Assembly (NCBI GenBank): GCA_937930845.1
Contig: CALHBJ010000004.1
Location: 124,001-188,000, forward strand
Length of the DNA stretch: 64,000 bases
Direction: 5' to 3'
Source: an uncultured Rhizobiaceae group bacterium
Lineage (GTDB): Bacteria; Pseudomonadota; Alphaproteobacteria; Rhizobiales; Rhizobiaceae
Below are positions 24,929-33,684 of this stretch, in pieces. A model generated the notes under the pieces. That model was given only the letters and a program-made list of their open reading frames with translations. It had not been told where the DNA came from and did not search any database. The translations under genes and the position numbers were made by a program. Each line of letters opens with the position of its first letter. Positions within the stretch are counted from its first letter, which is position 1.

Positions 24929-25144
24929 CTAAGCTTTGGGGCGTGTGCTGGCGCCAATGATGCGATAAATTGGGCAAAAGCTAACAAAGCCGGTTACGAT
25001 CAAAACAGCACCAATGACCATCATGACCAGCCCAAGAGTCGATGATGCAGATGCAATCGCTCCCAGGAGTGGCAGAAGAATGAGAGCGGCACCGATAACG
25101 ATGCGGATCAGACGATCGGCGGAACCTACGTTTGCGAAGTTCAT
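24929..25144 (-). CDS. DUF2892 (YgaP-type) two-helix membrane protein
   Basis: The 71-residue protein begins MNFANVGSADRLIRIVIGAALI and ends with VSFCPIYRIIGAST, the DUF2892 pattern with its conserved CPxY. Two hydrophobic helices are visible. It lies directly upstream of a rhodanese and resembles the membrane part of E. coli YgaP split from its rhodanese domain. Confidence 0.88.
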   Translation of the reverse strand: MNFANVGSADRLIRIVIGAALILLPLLGAIASASSTLGLVMMVIGAVLIVTGFVSFCPIYRIIGASTRPKA

Positions 25145-25207
25145 TTTGAATTCTCCTAGTGTGAATAGAAGAATGATTTAGCCGGTCTGCAGGTCTGCGT
25201 CCGTGAC

Positions 25208-25834
25208 TTAGTCACGGAAAGAGGCCCGGCTAATCAGTCCAGAACGTGAAACGACCTCAATTGTCCCTCTGGCTCTGTTCACAAGTCCTTGTTTTTCCAA
25301 GCCGTTTAGTTTGCGACTGATCACTTCCCGTGCTGTTCCCAGATCATTGGCGAGTTGTTCATGGGTAATTGCAATGGTCAGGGTTTCTGTTGATAGCTGC
25401 ACCAGCCTTTGAGCAAGTCTGCTGTCCAGGGGTGTGAATGAAATTTCATCGATCTTTGCCATCATGGTGACGAGACGAGACGAGAACGACCGGAAAACCA
25501 ATTCTCTGAATTCTTGGGAAGTGTTCAAACGCGCTTCAAATTCTGCTTTAGGAATTGCGGTTGCCACGACTTCTGTTTCCGTCACGGCTTCGGCGGAATA
25601 TCTTTCGTGAGACATCAGGCAGGACGTGGTTAGAACGCAGGTTTCATTCTTTCCTATCCGATAAAGCAGAACGGCTTTTCCTTCGTCGTTGGTCAAATCA
25701 ACGCGGATTGAGCCTTGTTGAACAAAATAGAAATTATTGCAGGCTTCATCCGCTCTAAATACGGTGACGCCTGGGGGAAGTGTGATGGACCCAAATTCAT
25801 TCAGACATGCAAACGGTGGATTGTTCTCAGCCAT
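25208..25834 (-). CDS. Crp/Fnr-family transcription regulator
   Basis: The 208-residue protein has a cyclic-nucleotide-binding-type beta-roll (VFRADEACNNFYFVQQGSIRVDL) and a C-terminal HTH (THEQLANDLGTAREVISRKLNGLEKQGLVNRARG). Cys42-type iron-sulfur clusters of Fnr are not present; the Cys in ETCVLTTSCLMSHERYSAEA match the C-x-x-x-T-x-x-C segment seen in several sulfur-linked Crp regulators. It heads the DUF2892-rhodanese run and probably controls it. Confidence 0.85.
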   Translation of the reverse strand: MAENNPPFACLNEFGSITLPPGVTVFRADEACNNFYFVQQGSIRVDLTNDEGKAVLLYRIGKNETCVLTTSCLMSHERYSAEAVTETEVVATAIPKAEFEARLNTSQEFRELVFRSFSSRLVTMMAKIDEISFTPLDSRLAQRLVQLSTETLTIAITHEQLANDLGTAREVISRKLNGLEKQGLVNRARGTIEVVSRSGLISRASFRD

Positions 25835-26179
25835 GGATCTTTTCGTTCTAAAGAGCTTTACCCTTCCTCCATATGATCACAGTTGACCGAAGAGAGATAT
25901 GCAACCCGTTTCCTAATTTGCGGTCACAATATACATCTCAATCCATCCCTTAAACAGGCAGGCCTTCTGTCGGCGGTGCGTTCGCCGTTCAGGACTTCGC
26001 GCCACAAATGAACATTACTTTGCTCGAGTTTTTGCTCGTCAGTCGGCAAAGGCGTCTTTGAATTGAAAAGACTGGTTGGGTTCACTATTGCGCGAATACT
26101 ATCCCGCAAACGCGAATTGCCAGCATATTTCTGCCGATCGACGTCTGGGAATAAAACCAAGCTTCGTTTATGCGTTCGG
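25835..26179. other. Intergenic stretch, no gene seen
   Basis: About 345 bases between the Crp-family gene and maeB. Open frames here lack ribosome-binding sites and family similarity. It must hold the Crp-gene promoter. No clear terminator for maeB was found. Confidence 0.5.
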
Positions 26180-28459
26180 TTATGCGTATGAACCGACCGG
26201 CGTACCAGCCAGTGCCGCAATGTTTATGAGGCCGCGAACTGTGATGGATGGCGTTACGATGTGGGCGCGATTTCCCATACCCATCAGAATTGGCCCCACT
26301 TCAACCCCGTTGACCACAGATTTGAGCGCGTTCTTCACACCACCGGCCGTTTCCGCATTGGAGAAAACCAGAGCGTTTGCGGCACCATCAAAGCGACCAT
26401 TTGGCAGCATGCGTTCGCGGATTTCCGGATTGAGTGCGGCATCCACCGGCATCTCTCCTTCGTAGAGGAATGAACGCTTCTGCGCGTCTAAAAGCGCAAG
26501 CGCAGCGCGCACCCGTTCAGCTGGTTCTGTGTTCAGTGTTCCAAATTGTGAATTCGAACAGATGGCGATTTTTGGTTCTATGCCAAACCGCTTCACGTGT
26601 CGCGCTGTTGCGATGACGGTATCCACGATCTGCTGCGGCGTTGGGATTGCATTCACGTGGGTATCAGCGGCAAAGATTGGCCCACTGTCAAGAATGAGCA
26701 AGGATAGTGCCCCTATTGGGGATAGCGCGTCGCCCTTCAGCATCTGTTCGACATAATTTAAATGCCACGAGTAATTGCCGAACGTGCCGCAAATCATGCT
26801 GTCGGCCTCACCACGATGGACCATTACACTGGCGATAACAGTCGTGTTGGTGCGCAAGACAGCTTGTGCCAATGTCGGAGAGATACCCCGTCGTTGCATC
26901 ACCTCGTAGTAGGTCTGCCAATACGAGCGGTATCGGGTGTCCGCTTCGGGGTTCACGATTTCAAATCGCTGCGAGATTTCCTGAGGAATACCAAACCGTT
27001 CGCATCTTTGCTGGATGACTGAGGGACGGCCAATCAGGATTGGTTGATCTACCGTTTCTTCCAACATCGCCATTGCGGCACGAAGCACGCGCTCGTCTTC
27101 ACCCTCGGCGAACACAATGCGCCGTGTTTCTGTTTGCGCCGCCTCAAAGACAGGGCGCATAATCATGGACGAGCGGAAGACCGAAGCACTGAGCTTACTC
27201 GCATAGGCTTCCAGATCCTCAATCGGTCGTTTTGCAACACCGGATTCGATAGCGGCTTTTGCCACTGCTCCTGCAACAACCATCACCAAACGTGGATCGA
27301 ATGGCTTTGGAATAAGATAATTCGTTCCGAATTTTAGCTGTTCATCGCCGTAAACTGCAGCGGCTTCGGCGGAGGATGTTTGTCGCGCCAGTTCAGCAAT
27401 ACCCTCAACACAAGCGATCTGCATTTCATCGTTGATCGTCGTCGCCCCAACGTCCAGCGCACCGCGAAAGATGAAAGGGAAGCACAAAACGTTGTTGACC
27501 TGATTGGGATAGTCGGAGCGGCCAGTTGCAACTATGGCGTCAGGGGCGGCCTCATAGACCTCTTCGGGCATGATTTCCGGCGTCGGGTTTGCAAGGGCAA
27601 ACACGATCGGCTTGGAAGCCATTCGTGCCACTTGTTCCATTTTCAAAACACCGGGGCCCGATAATCCCAAGAAAACATCCGCATCATCAATCACGTCGTT
27701 GATCGTGCGTAAGTCGGTCTTGTGGGCGAAAGCTGCTTGTTGTTCGGTACAAGGCTCTTTGCGGCCTTCATACATGAGGCCGTGAATATCGCATAGCCAG
27801 ATGTTCTCGCGCTGCACCCCAAGCTTGATGAGCATGTTCAAACAGGCGATTCCCGCAGCACCGCCGCCGGCGGATACGATTTTGATGTCTTTGAATTGCC
27901 GGTCAGTCAAATGCAGTGCGTTTTTCAATGCCGCACCAACAACAATGGCGGTGCCGTGCTGGTCGTCGTGGAAGACTGGAATGTTCATCCGCTCACGGCA
28001 TATTTTCTCGACAATGAAACAATCGGGGGCTTTGATATCCTCCAGATTGATCGCACCAAAAGTAGGTTCCAACGCGATGACGTGTTCGGCCAGTTTGACC
28101 GGATCGCTTTCATTCACTTCAATGTCGAAACAGTCGATGTTGGCGAACTGTTTGAACAGAACCGCTTTGCCTTCCATGATGGGTTTAGAGGCAAGCGGCC
28201 CGATATTACCCAGCCCAAGTGCGGCTGAACCGTTGGTAATCACAGCAACCAGATTGCCACGCGCCGTGTAGCGGCTGGCGGTTTCTGGATCGGCTTTGAT
28301 TTCCATGCAGGCTTCCGCAACGCCGGGTGAATAGGCCCGTGACAGGTCGCGCGGATTGGCCAGCGGTTTTATGGGCCGGATTTCAAGTTTACCGGGCTTC
28401 GGGAATTCGTGGTAGTCGAGAGCGGGGTGACGCGGCGTATCCGTTGGATGCGAACTCAT
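26180..28459 (-). CDS. maeB: NADP-dependent malic enzyme with phosphotransacetylase-like tail (MaeB)
   Basis: The 759-residue protein has an N-terminal malic enzyme (YSPGVAEACMEI, GLGNIGPLASKPIMEGKA, IKAPDCFIVEKI, and the NADP fold VSAGGGAAGIACLNML). From about residue 430 it has a phosphotransacetylase-like domain (RIVFAEGEDERVLRAA and later GTFGNYSWHLNYVEQML). The tail in known MaeB is regulatory, sensing acetyl-CoA. It makes pyruvate and NADPH from malate. Its start overlaps the stop of puuD by 4 nt, so it is translated with the urate hydroxylase, an unusual pairing. Confidence 0.95.
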   Translation of the reverse strand: MSSHPTDTPRHPALDYHEFPKPGKLEIRPIKPLANPRDLSRAYSPGVAEACMEIKADPETASRYTARGNLVAVITNGSAALGLGNIGPLASKPIMEGKAVLFKQFANIDCFDIEVNESDPVKLAEHVIALEPTFGAINLEDIKAPDCFIVEKICRERMNIPVFHDDQHGTAIVVGAALKNALHLTDRQFKDIKIVSAGGGAAGIACLNMLIKLGVQRENIWLCDIHGLMYEGRKEPCTEQQAAFAHKTDLRTINDVIDDADVFLGLSGPGVLKMEQVARMASKPIVFALANPTPEIMPEEVYEAAPDAIVATGRSDYPNQVNNVLCFPFIFRGALDVGATTINDEMQIACVEGIAELARQTSSAEAAAVYGDEQLKFGTNYLIPKPFDPRLVMVVAGAVAKAAIESGVAKRPIEDLEAYASKLSASVFRSSMIMRPVFEAAQTETRRIVFAEGEDERVLRAAMAMLEETVDQPILIGRPSVIQQRCERFGIPQEISQRFEIVNPEADTRYRSYWQTYYEVMQRRGISPTLAQAVLRTNTTVIASVMVHRGEADSMICGTFGNYSWHLNYVEQMLKGDALSPIGALSLLILDSGPIFAADTHVNAIPTPQQIVDTVIATARHVKRFGIEPKIAICSNSQFGTLNTEPAERVRAALALLDAQKRSFLYEGEMPVDAALNPEIRERMLPNGRFDGAANALVFSNAETAGGVKNALKSVVNGVEVGPILMGMGNRAHIVTPSITVRGLINIAALAGTPVGSYA

Positions 28460-29697
28460 TGTGAATTTCCTGAAATGGCAGCCTCATACCATCTGACCAA
28501 GCCTTTGCGCTCGTCTTTCGTGATGCCGGAGACATTGCCGGGGGGCATGGCGTGGCTGCGCCCGGATTGAAGATAAATTTCGCGCGCGTAACGGGCGATC
28601 TGTTCTTCGGTTTGCAGGATCACGCCATTGGGGGGGACGATCATCCCTTCCCAAGTTGGCTCTTCGGCGTGGCACATGGCGCACCGCCCCTGAACGGTGA
28701 TGCTGGCTTGTTCGAAACCGGGTGCCGCCATGAATTGCTCCGTGCGTTTGGAGACAGCAGCATTGGCTTCACTTGTGGACATCGTTGGGTTGGTCGACAG
28801 CCAAGCCATAACAACCATGAGGATTACAGTTGCAAGCCAAGTCCAGGTCGGGCCTTTTCCTGTCGAGTGCATGGTGTTGAAATAGTGGCGGATGGTGACA
28901 CCCATCAAGAAAACGAGGGAAGCGATGATCCAGTTATATTCCGTCGCGAAGGCCAGCGGATAATGATTGGATAGCATCAGGAACAGGACGGGAAGGGTGA
29001 GATAGTTATTGTGCGTCGAGCGCTGTTTGGCGATCTTGCCGTATTTGGGATCTGGCGAGCGTCCCGCTTTCAAATCGGCCACTACGATTCGCTGGTTCGG
29101 CATGATGATGAAGAAAACGTTGGCGGTCATGATGGTCGCGGTGAAAGCGCCCAGATGCAGCAGTGCAGCTCTGCCTGTGAACACTTGCGTGTAGCCCCAC
29201 GCCATGGCCACCAGGAGCACGAACAGCAGCACCATTAGGCCGTTCATATTGTCGCCGATGAATTTGCTCTTGCAGAGAAAATCGTAAATCAGCCAGCCGA
29301 TGGTGAGCGAACCGGCGGAAATCGCGATTGCCTGCCATACGGCAAGATCTGCCTTCGCGCGATCAATCAGATAGAGTTCTGCCCCCGCCCAATAGACAAT
29401 TGCCAACAAGGCAGCGCCAGAAATCCACGTCATATAGCTTTGCCATTTGTGCCAGGTCAGATGTTCGGGCAGACGCGCCGGTGCGACGAGATATTTTGTG
29501 GTGTGATAAAAGCCGCCGCCATGAACTTCCCATTCCTCGCCAGAAGCGCCTTCGGGCATGTCGTCCGCTGGCTTGAGCATGAGATCGAGCGCGATGAAGT
29601 AAAAGCTCGCGCCAATCCAGGCCATCGCTGTAATGACGTGAAGCCAGCGCACCGCAAAGGCCAGCCAGTCCCACATTATGGCGAAATCGTAATACAT
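28456..29697 (-). CDS. puuD: Membrane urate hydroxylase PuuD with cytochrome c domain
   Basis: The 413-residue protein opens VRWLHVITAMAWIGASFYFIALD and has about eight membrane helices, the DUF989 layout of PuuD. The last 90 residues form a periplasmic cytochrome c domain with CAMCHAEEPTW and a later SHAMPPGNVSG loop carrying the axial Met. PuuD oxidises urate to 5-hydroxyisourate and passes electrons to the respiratory chain instead of oxygen. It heads a two-gene unit with maeB and is divergent from a LysR gene. Confidence 0.92.
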   Translation of the reverse strand: MYYDFAIMWDWLAFAVRWLHVITAMAWIGASFYFIALDLMLKPADDMPEGASGEEWEVHGGGFYHTTKYLVAPARLPEHLTWHKWQSYMTWISGAALLAIVYWAGAELYLIDRAKADLAVWQAIAISAGSLTIGWLIYDFLCKSKFIGDNMNGLMVLLFVLLVAMAWGYTQVFTGRAALLHLGAFTATIMTANVFFIIMPNQRIVVADLKAGRSPDPKYGKIAKQRSTHNNYLTLPVLFLMLSNHYPLAFATEYNWIIASLVFLMGVTIRHYFNTMHSTGKGPTWTWLATVILMVVMAWLSTNPTMSTSEANAAVSKRTEQFMAAPGFEQASITVQGRCAMCHAEEPTWEGMIVPPNGVILQTEEQIARYAREIYLQSGRSHAMPPGNVSGITKDERKGLVRWYEAAISGNSQ

Positions 29698-29824
29698 GGT
29701 GCTCTCCCGAATTTCGCGATCCTCCCGACCGCTTTGTTATCTTTGGCAAAGCCTGTCATTTTGCTGAATGCAGATAAATCTCCAGCACTTTCAAAAATTT
29801 TCAGACAATGCTATTTTTCCTCGA

Positions 29825-30721
29825 ATGTCTTACGTTGCGAACATCAAAACATTCGTCAGAATTTATGACCTTGGTAGCATGTCAGCTGCAGGGCGCGACA
29901 TGCGTATTTCGGCGGCGGTCGCCAGCAGCCGCATGGCCGAATTGGAAAAGCACCTTGGGGTTCGCTTGTTCAACCGCACGACGCGCAGTCTAAAGCCGAC
30001 CGAACATGGTGATCTTTTTTACAAAGGTGCTACCAAGATTCTCGACGCGATTGACGAGGCCGAAGGCAGCATTGCGGACCTGACGGCGAGCCCAAAGGGG
30101 TCCGTTTTCATTGCGGCGCCTTTGGGCATTGGCAAGAAACTTATCGCCCCGCTTGTGCCGTCATTCTCACAACAATATCCCGATGTTAATGTGCGTTTGC
30201 GCCTGTCGGACCGTCGAATAGACATTACCAATGAAGGCCTGGACGCCGCCTTTGTTCTGGGAGAACTGCGCGATTCTGAAATGCGTGTGCGGCCCATTTT
30301 CGAATTTGAGAGGGTGTTGTGTGCAACGCCCAAATACCTCGAAAACCACGGCATGCCAAAGAATGCCGAAGATCTTCATAACCACCACTGCCTGCTGCTA
30401 CGATTTCCAGGCATGGAGGAGTTCTTCTGGACCCTTCAAATCGATGGTCAGCGCAAACGATATGATCTCATCAGTCCCATGGAATCCGATGATGGCGACG
30501 TGCTAACCGGTTGGGCCATGGAAGGGTGCGGAATCGTCAACAAGACGCGCTTTGAAGTCGATGGGGCTTTGAAATCAGGGGAGTTGGTCGAGGTGTTGGC
30601 AGACACACCACCAACCGCCATTCCGTTCTCCTGCATCTTCCCTCACAAGCGACTGCAAGACCCCAAGACGCGGTTGCTGATCGACCATATGGTGGATGGG
30701 TGCAAAGCGCGTTTGGGGTGA
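29825..30721 (+). CDS. LysR-family regulator, probably of urate genes
   Basis: The start at 29825 gives 298 residues with an N-terminal winged HTH (FVRIYDLGSMSAAGRDMRISAAVASSRMAELEKHLGVRLFNRTTRSL) and a two-lobe effector domain (GSVFIAAPLGIGKKLIAPLVPSF). It is divergent from puuD-maeB with a 127-nt gap, the classic layout for a LysR regulator and its target. Effector unknown; urate or a breakdown product is a fair guess. Confidence 0.85.
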   Translation: MSYVANIKTFVRIYDLGSMSAAGRDMRISAAVASSRMAELEKHLGVRLFNRTTRSLKPTEHGDLFYKGATKILDAIDEAEGSIADLTASPKGSVFIAAPLGIGKKLIAPLVPSFSQQYPDVNVRLRLSDRRIDITNEGLDAAFVLGELRDSEMRVRPIFEFERVLCATPKYLENHGMPKNAEDLHNHHCLLLRFPGMEEFFWTLQIDGQRKRYDLISPMESDDGDVLTGWAMEGCGIVNKTRFEVDGALKSGELVEVLADTPPTAIPFSCIFPHKRLQDPKTRLLIDHMVDGCKARLG

Positions 30722-30791
30722 GTGGGAGCGATGCAGAAGAAAATGTCGTTCTGGCAAAACACCCTCGAACATCAGCGATTGCCCCGGGCAC

Positions 30792-30819
30792 AAAAAAACC
30801 CGCCAGAGACGGGTTTTTT
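30792..30819. terminator. Bidirectional terminator between LysR gene and uraH
   Basis: AAAAAACCCG and CGGGTTTTTT form a perfect stem with a short loop, giving a T-run on either strand. The two genes converge here. Confidence 0.85.
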
Positions 30820-30856
30820 CATTTATTCGTTGGACGGTGAGGGTGGCCAACAGACC

Positions 30857-31216
30857 TCAGCTCCCCCGATAGGTCGAAAAGCTGAATGGTGAGGCCAATA
30901 GGGGGACGTGGTAGTGGCTTGTTGCATCATCGATGCCGAAGCGGATGGGCACGACGTCGATGAATGGGTGAGCGCTTTCTGGTGCATGGCCTTTGAAATA
31001 GGGGCCTATGTGGAAGACCAATTCGTAGGTGCCGCATTCCAATTCACCCTTTGGAATGATCGGGCTGTTTGTGCGGCCATCGTCGTTTGTTTGCATCGAC
31101 GTCATGTGGGCGCGGGTGTCGCCGTCCAGTTTATAGAGGTCAATGGCTACATTTTCAGCCGGGCAGCCTCGTGCGGTATCGAGAATATGGGTGGTGAGAA
31201 AGCCTTGGTCAGCCAT
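30857..31216 (-). CDS. uraH: 5-hydroxyisourate hydrolase
   Basis: The start at 31216 follows GGAG by 6 nt and gives 119 residues. LTTHILDTARGCPA is the N-terminal family motif with the active-site His; HYHVPLLASPFSFSTYRGS is the transthyretin-like C-terminal signature ending YRGS. It opens 5-hydroxyisourate to OHCU, the step after PuuD. The frame is open further upstream but only this part is family-like. Confidence 0.95.
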   Translation of the reverse strand: MADQGFLTTHILDTARGCPAENVAIDLYKLDGDTRAHMTSMQTNDDGRTNSPIIPKGELECGTYELVFHIGPYFKGHAPESAHPFIDVVPIRFGIDDATSHYHVPLLASPFSFSTYRGS

Positions 31217-31369
31217 GCGGGACTCCATCGCAACTTGAATTTTCTGCATGATGCGGGGGAGGGCTGTCCTCATATAGGGGGCAAATCCTGTTAGTTCTTC
31301 AAGTCGAATTTGAAAATGCTCTTGATCTTTTGGCGCTAGGTTGGTTTGCACGAACGAGGGAGAACCAGC

Positions 31370-32785
31370 GTGAACTATCCAAGAGACATGCGCGGTTATG
31401 GAGCTGAACCACCGAAGGCCAATTGGCCTAATGGTGCGAAAATTGCTGTGCAGTTCGTCGTCAACTATGAAGAGGGTGGCGAGAACTGCGTTCTGCATGG
31501 CGATGCTGGATCGGAAGCCTTCCTTTCGGAGATCGTGGGCGCTGCTTCATGGCCTGATCAACGCCATTGGAACATGGAATCGATTTATGAATACGGCGCG
31601 CGCGCCGGCTTTTGGCGGCTCCATCGATTGTTCACCCAAAACGAAATCCCTGTCACCGTTTACGGTGTGGCAACAGCTTTGCAGCGGTCGCCTGAACAGG
31701 TTCAGGCCATGCTGGAGGCGAATTGGGAGATTGCCTCGCATGGCCTGAAATGGATCGAATATAAAGACTTCTCTCGTGAAGACGAAAAGGCGGCGCTGGT
31801 TAAGGCCGTTGCCCTGCACCAAGCTGTAACTGGAAAGCGTCCAACAGGGTGGTATCTTGGGCGGTGCAGCGAAAATACCGTCGATCTGGTCACAGAAGAA
31901 GGTGGTTTCGCCTATATCTCGGACGCTTATGACGATGATCTGCCCTATTGGCGTCGTCACGCGGAACGCGATCAATTGATCATACCCTATACGCTGGATT
32001 GCAACGATATGCGGTTCGCTACGCCGCAGGGTTTCAATTCAGGCGATCAGTTTGAAACCTATTTGCGCGATACGTTCGACACGCTCTACGCCGAAGGTGA
32101 GGCGGGGGCACCAAAAATGATGAATATCGGCCTGCATTGCCGTTTGATTGGGAGACCGGGTCGGTTGGCTGCGCTGAAGCGGTTTGTCGACTATGCCAGG
32201 TCGCATGAAGATGTCTGGTTCGCGCGGCGCATCGATATTGCCGATCATTGGGCCAAAGAACATCCACCGGAAGTGGTTCGTGAACGCCCGTCGTTGATGG
32301 ATGAAACAGGTTTTGTTGCCAAGTATGGTGGCGTCTTTGAACATTCGCCCTGGATTGCGCAACGTGCTCACCAGGCCGGGCTCGGCTTTGCCAATGACAC
32401 GGCGGACGGGCTGCACCACGCTATGAAAATCCAATTCCGATTGGCCGATGAAGATGCCCGGCTGGCCGTTCTCAATGCCCACCCTGATCTTGCTGGAAAG
32501 CTCGCTGCGGCCAATCGTTTGACGGCGGAATCAACAAACGAACAAGCCAGTGCAGGTCTGGATTCTCTGACCGACGAAGAACGGGCAACCTTTACCCGGC
32601 TGAACACGGCTTACGTCGAGAAGCATGGCTTCCCCTTCATCATCGCCGTGAAAGGTTTGAGCAAAGACGACATTCTCCAGGCGTTTGAAACACGTATCGA
32701 CAACAGCCGCGAGGAAGAGTTTCACACAGCCTGTCGTCAGGTTGAGCGCATTGCGCTGTTGCGGCTGAAGGATTTGCTGCCATGA
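31370..32785 (+). CDS. puuE: Fused allantoinase PuuE / OHCU decarboxylase
   Basis: The GTG at 31370 follows GAGGGA and gives 471 residues. Residues 1-300 are a polysaccharide-deacetylase-fold allantoinase (YPRDMRGYG, VQFVVNYEEGGENCVLHGD, IASHGLKWIEYKDFSREDE). The last 160 residues are an OHCU decarboxylase (MDETGFVAKYGGVFEHSPWIAQRAH, LNAHPDLAGKLA, RLNTAYVEKHGFPFIIAVKG). One protein thus makes S-allantoin from OHCU and opens it to allantoate. The fusion is known in several Alphaproteobacteria. Its end overlaps the next start by 4 nt. Confidence 0.94.
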   Translation: MNYPRDMRGYGAEPPKANWPNGAKIAVQFVVNYEEGGENCVLHGDAGSEAFLSEIVGAASWPDQRHWNMESIYEYGARAGFWRLHRLFTQNEIPVTVYGVATALQRSPEQVQAMLEANWEIASHGLKWIEYKDFSREDEKAALVKAVALHQAVTGKRPTGWYLGRCSENTVDLVTEEGGFAYISDAYDDDLPYWRRHAERDQLIIPYTLDCNDMRFATPQGFNSGDQFETYLRDTFDTLYAEGEAGAPKMMNIGLHCRLIGRPGRLAALKRFVDYARSHEDVWFARRIDIADHWAKEHPPEVVRERPSLMDETGFVAKYGGVFEHSPWIAQRAHQAGLGFANDTADGLHHAMKIQFRLADEDARLAVLNAHPDLAGKLAAANRLTAESTNEQASAGLDSLTDEERATFTRLNTAYVEKHGFPFIIAVKGLSKDDILQAFETRIDNSREEEFHTACRQVERIALLRLKDLLP

Positions 32786-33642
32786 ACATTCACCCTGATC
32801 ATACAGCATTGGTGAAGCGCAGCTATCACACCGTGAAAGGTGGCTTGCCGCCGCAAACGGCCCGCATGGACGAACGTGCAGTATTTACGAACGCTTACGC
32901 CTTTCTGCCTGCCAATACGATGACCGATATCGTGACCAGCTATCTGCCCCATTGGGAGAAGACACGGCTATGGGTAATTGCTCGGCCATTATCTGGTTTT
33001 GCGGAGACATTCTCGCAATACATCATGGAAGTTTTGCCGGGCGGTGGCAGTCAACGACCTGACGACGATCCGACCGCAGAGAGCGTGTTGTTCGTTGTGG
33101 GTGGAGAATTGACCCTGACAATTGATGGTGAGACCCACGCAATGGGTGAGGGTGGCTACGCTTTCTTACCGCCAGCTGAAACATGGACTGTCCAGAACGA
33201 TGGCAGCACGCCAGTTCAGTTCCACTGGATTCGCAAACAATATGAAGCCGTGGATGGTGTCGAAGCTCCCAAAGTGTTTGTGGTCAACGAACGAGACATT
33301 GACCCCACGCCCATGCCGGATACAGAGGGCAAATGGGCAACCACACGCTTCGTCGACCCAACCGACATTCGCCACGACATGCATGTCACCATCGTTACAT
33401 TCCAACCTGGTGGTGTGATCCCGTTTCCTGAAACCCACGTGATGGAACACGGGCTCTACGTGCTGGAAGGCAAGGCCGCCTACAAACTCAATCAGGATTG
33501 GGTTGAGGTTGAAGCCGGTGATTTCATGTGGCTGCGTGCATTCTGCCCGCAGGCTTGTTATGCGGCGGGAGATCGTCCGTTCCGCTATCTGCTCTACAAA
33601 GACGTCAATCGCCACGCGAGGCTGGGGAATTTCGCGCGGTAG
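32782..33642 (+). CDS. allE: (S)-ureidoglycine aminohydrolase, bicupin
   Basis: The 286-residue protein has two cupin domains: one around SVLFVVGGELTLTIDGETHAMGEGGYAFLPP and a second with FPETHVMEHGLYVLEGKAAYKLN and VEAGDFMWLRAFCPQACYAAG. The second holds the E-T-H-x-x-E-H type metal ligands of UGHY/AllE. It frees ammonia from ureidoglycine to give ureidoglycolate. It is translationally coupled to puuE by an ATGA overlap. Confidence 0.9.
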   Translation: MNIHPDHTALVKRSYHTVKGGLPPQTARMDERAVFTNAYAFLPANTMTDIVTSYLPHWEKTRLWVIARPLSGFAETFSQYIMEVLPGGGSQRPDDDPTAESVLFVVGGELTLTIDGETHAMGEGGYAFLPPAETWTVQNDGSTPVQFHWIRKQYEAVDGVEAPKVFVVNERDIDPTPMPDTEGKWATTRFVDPTDIRHDMHVTIVTFQPGGVIPFPETHVMEHGLYVLEGKAAYKLNQDWVEVEAGDFMWLRAFCPQACYAAGDRPFRYLLYKDVNRHARLGNFAR

Positions 33643-33684
33643 TTTATCAACACCCCAAACAGTCTTAATCCTTGGGAGGAAAAA

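Noticed and set aside
25924-26220. 98-codon minus-strand frame upstream of the Crp gene region
   Set aside because: It overlaps the 3' end of maeB, has no ribosome-binding site and no family-like segments.
30857-31498. Longer reading of the HIU hydrolase frame from 31498
   Set aside because: The upstream 94 codons have no family similarity and the ATG at 31216 has a good ribosome-binding site.
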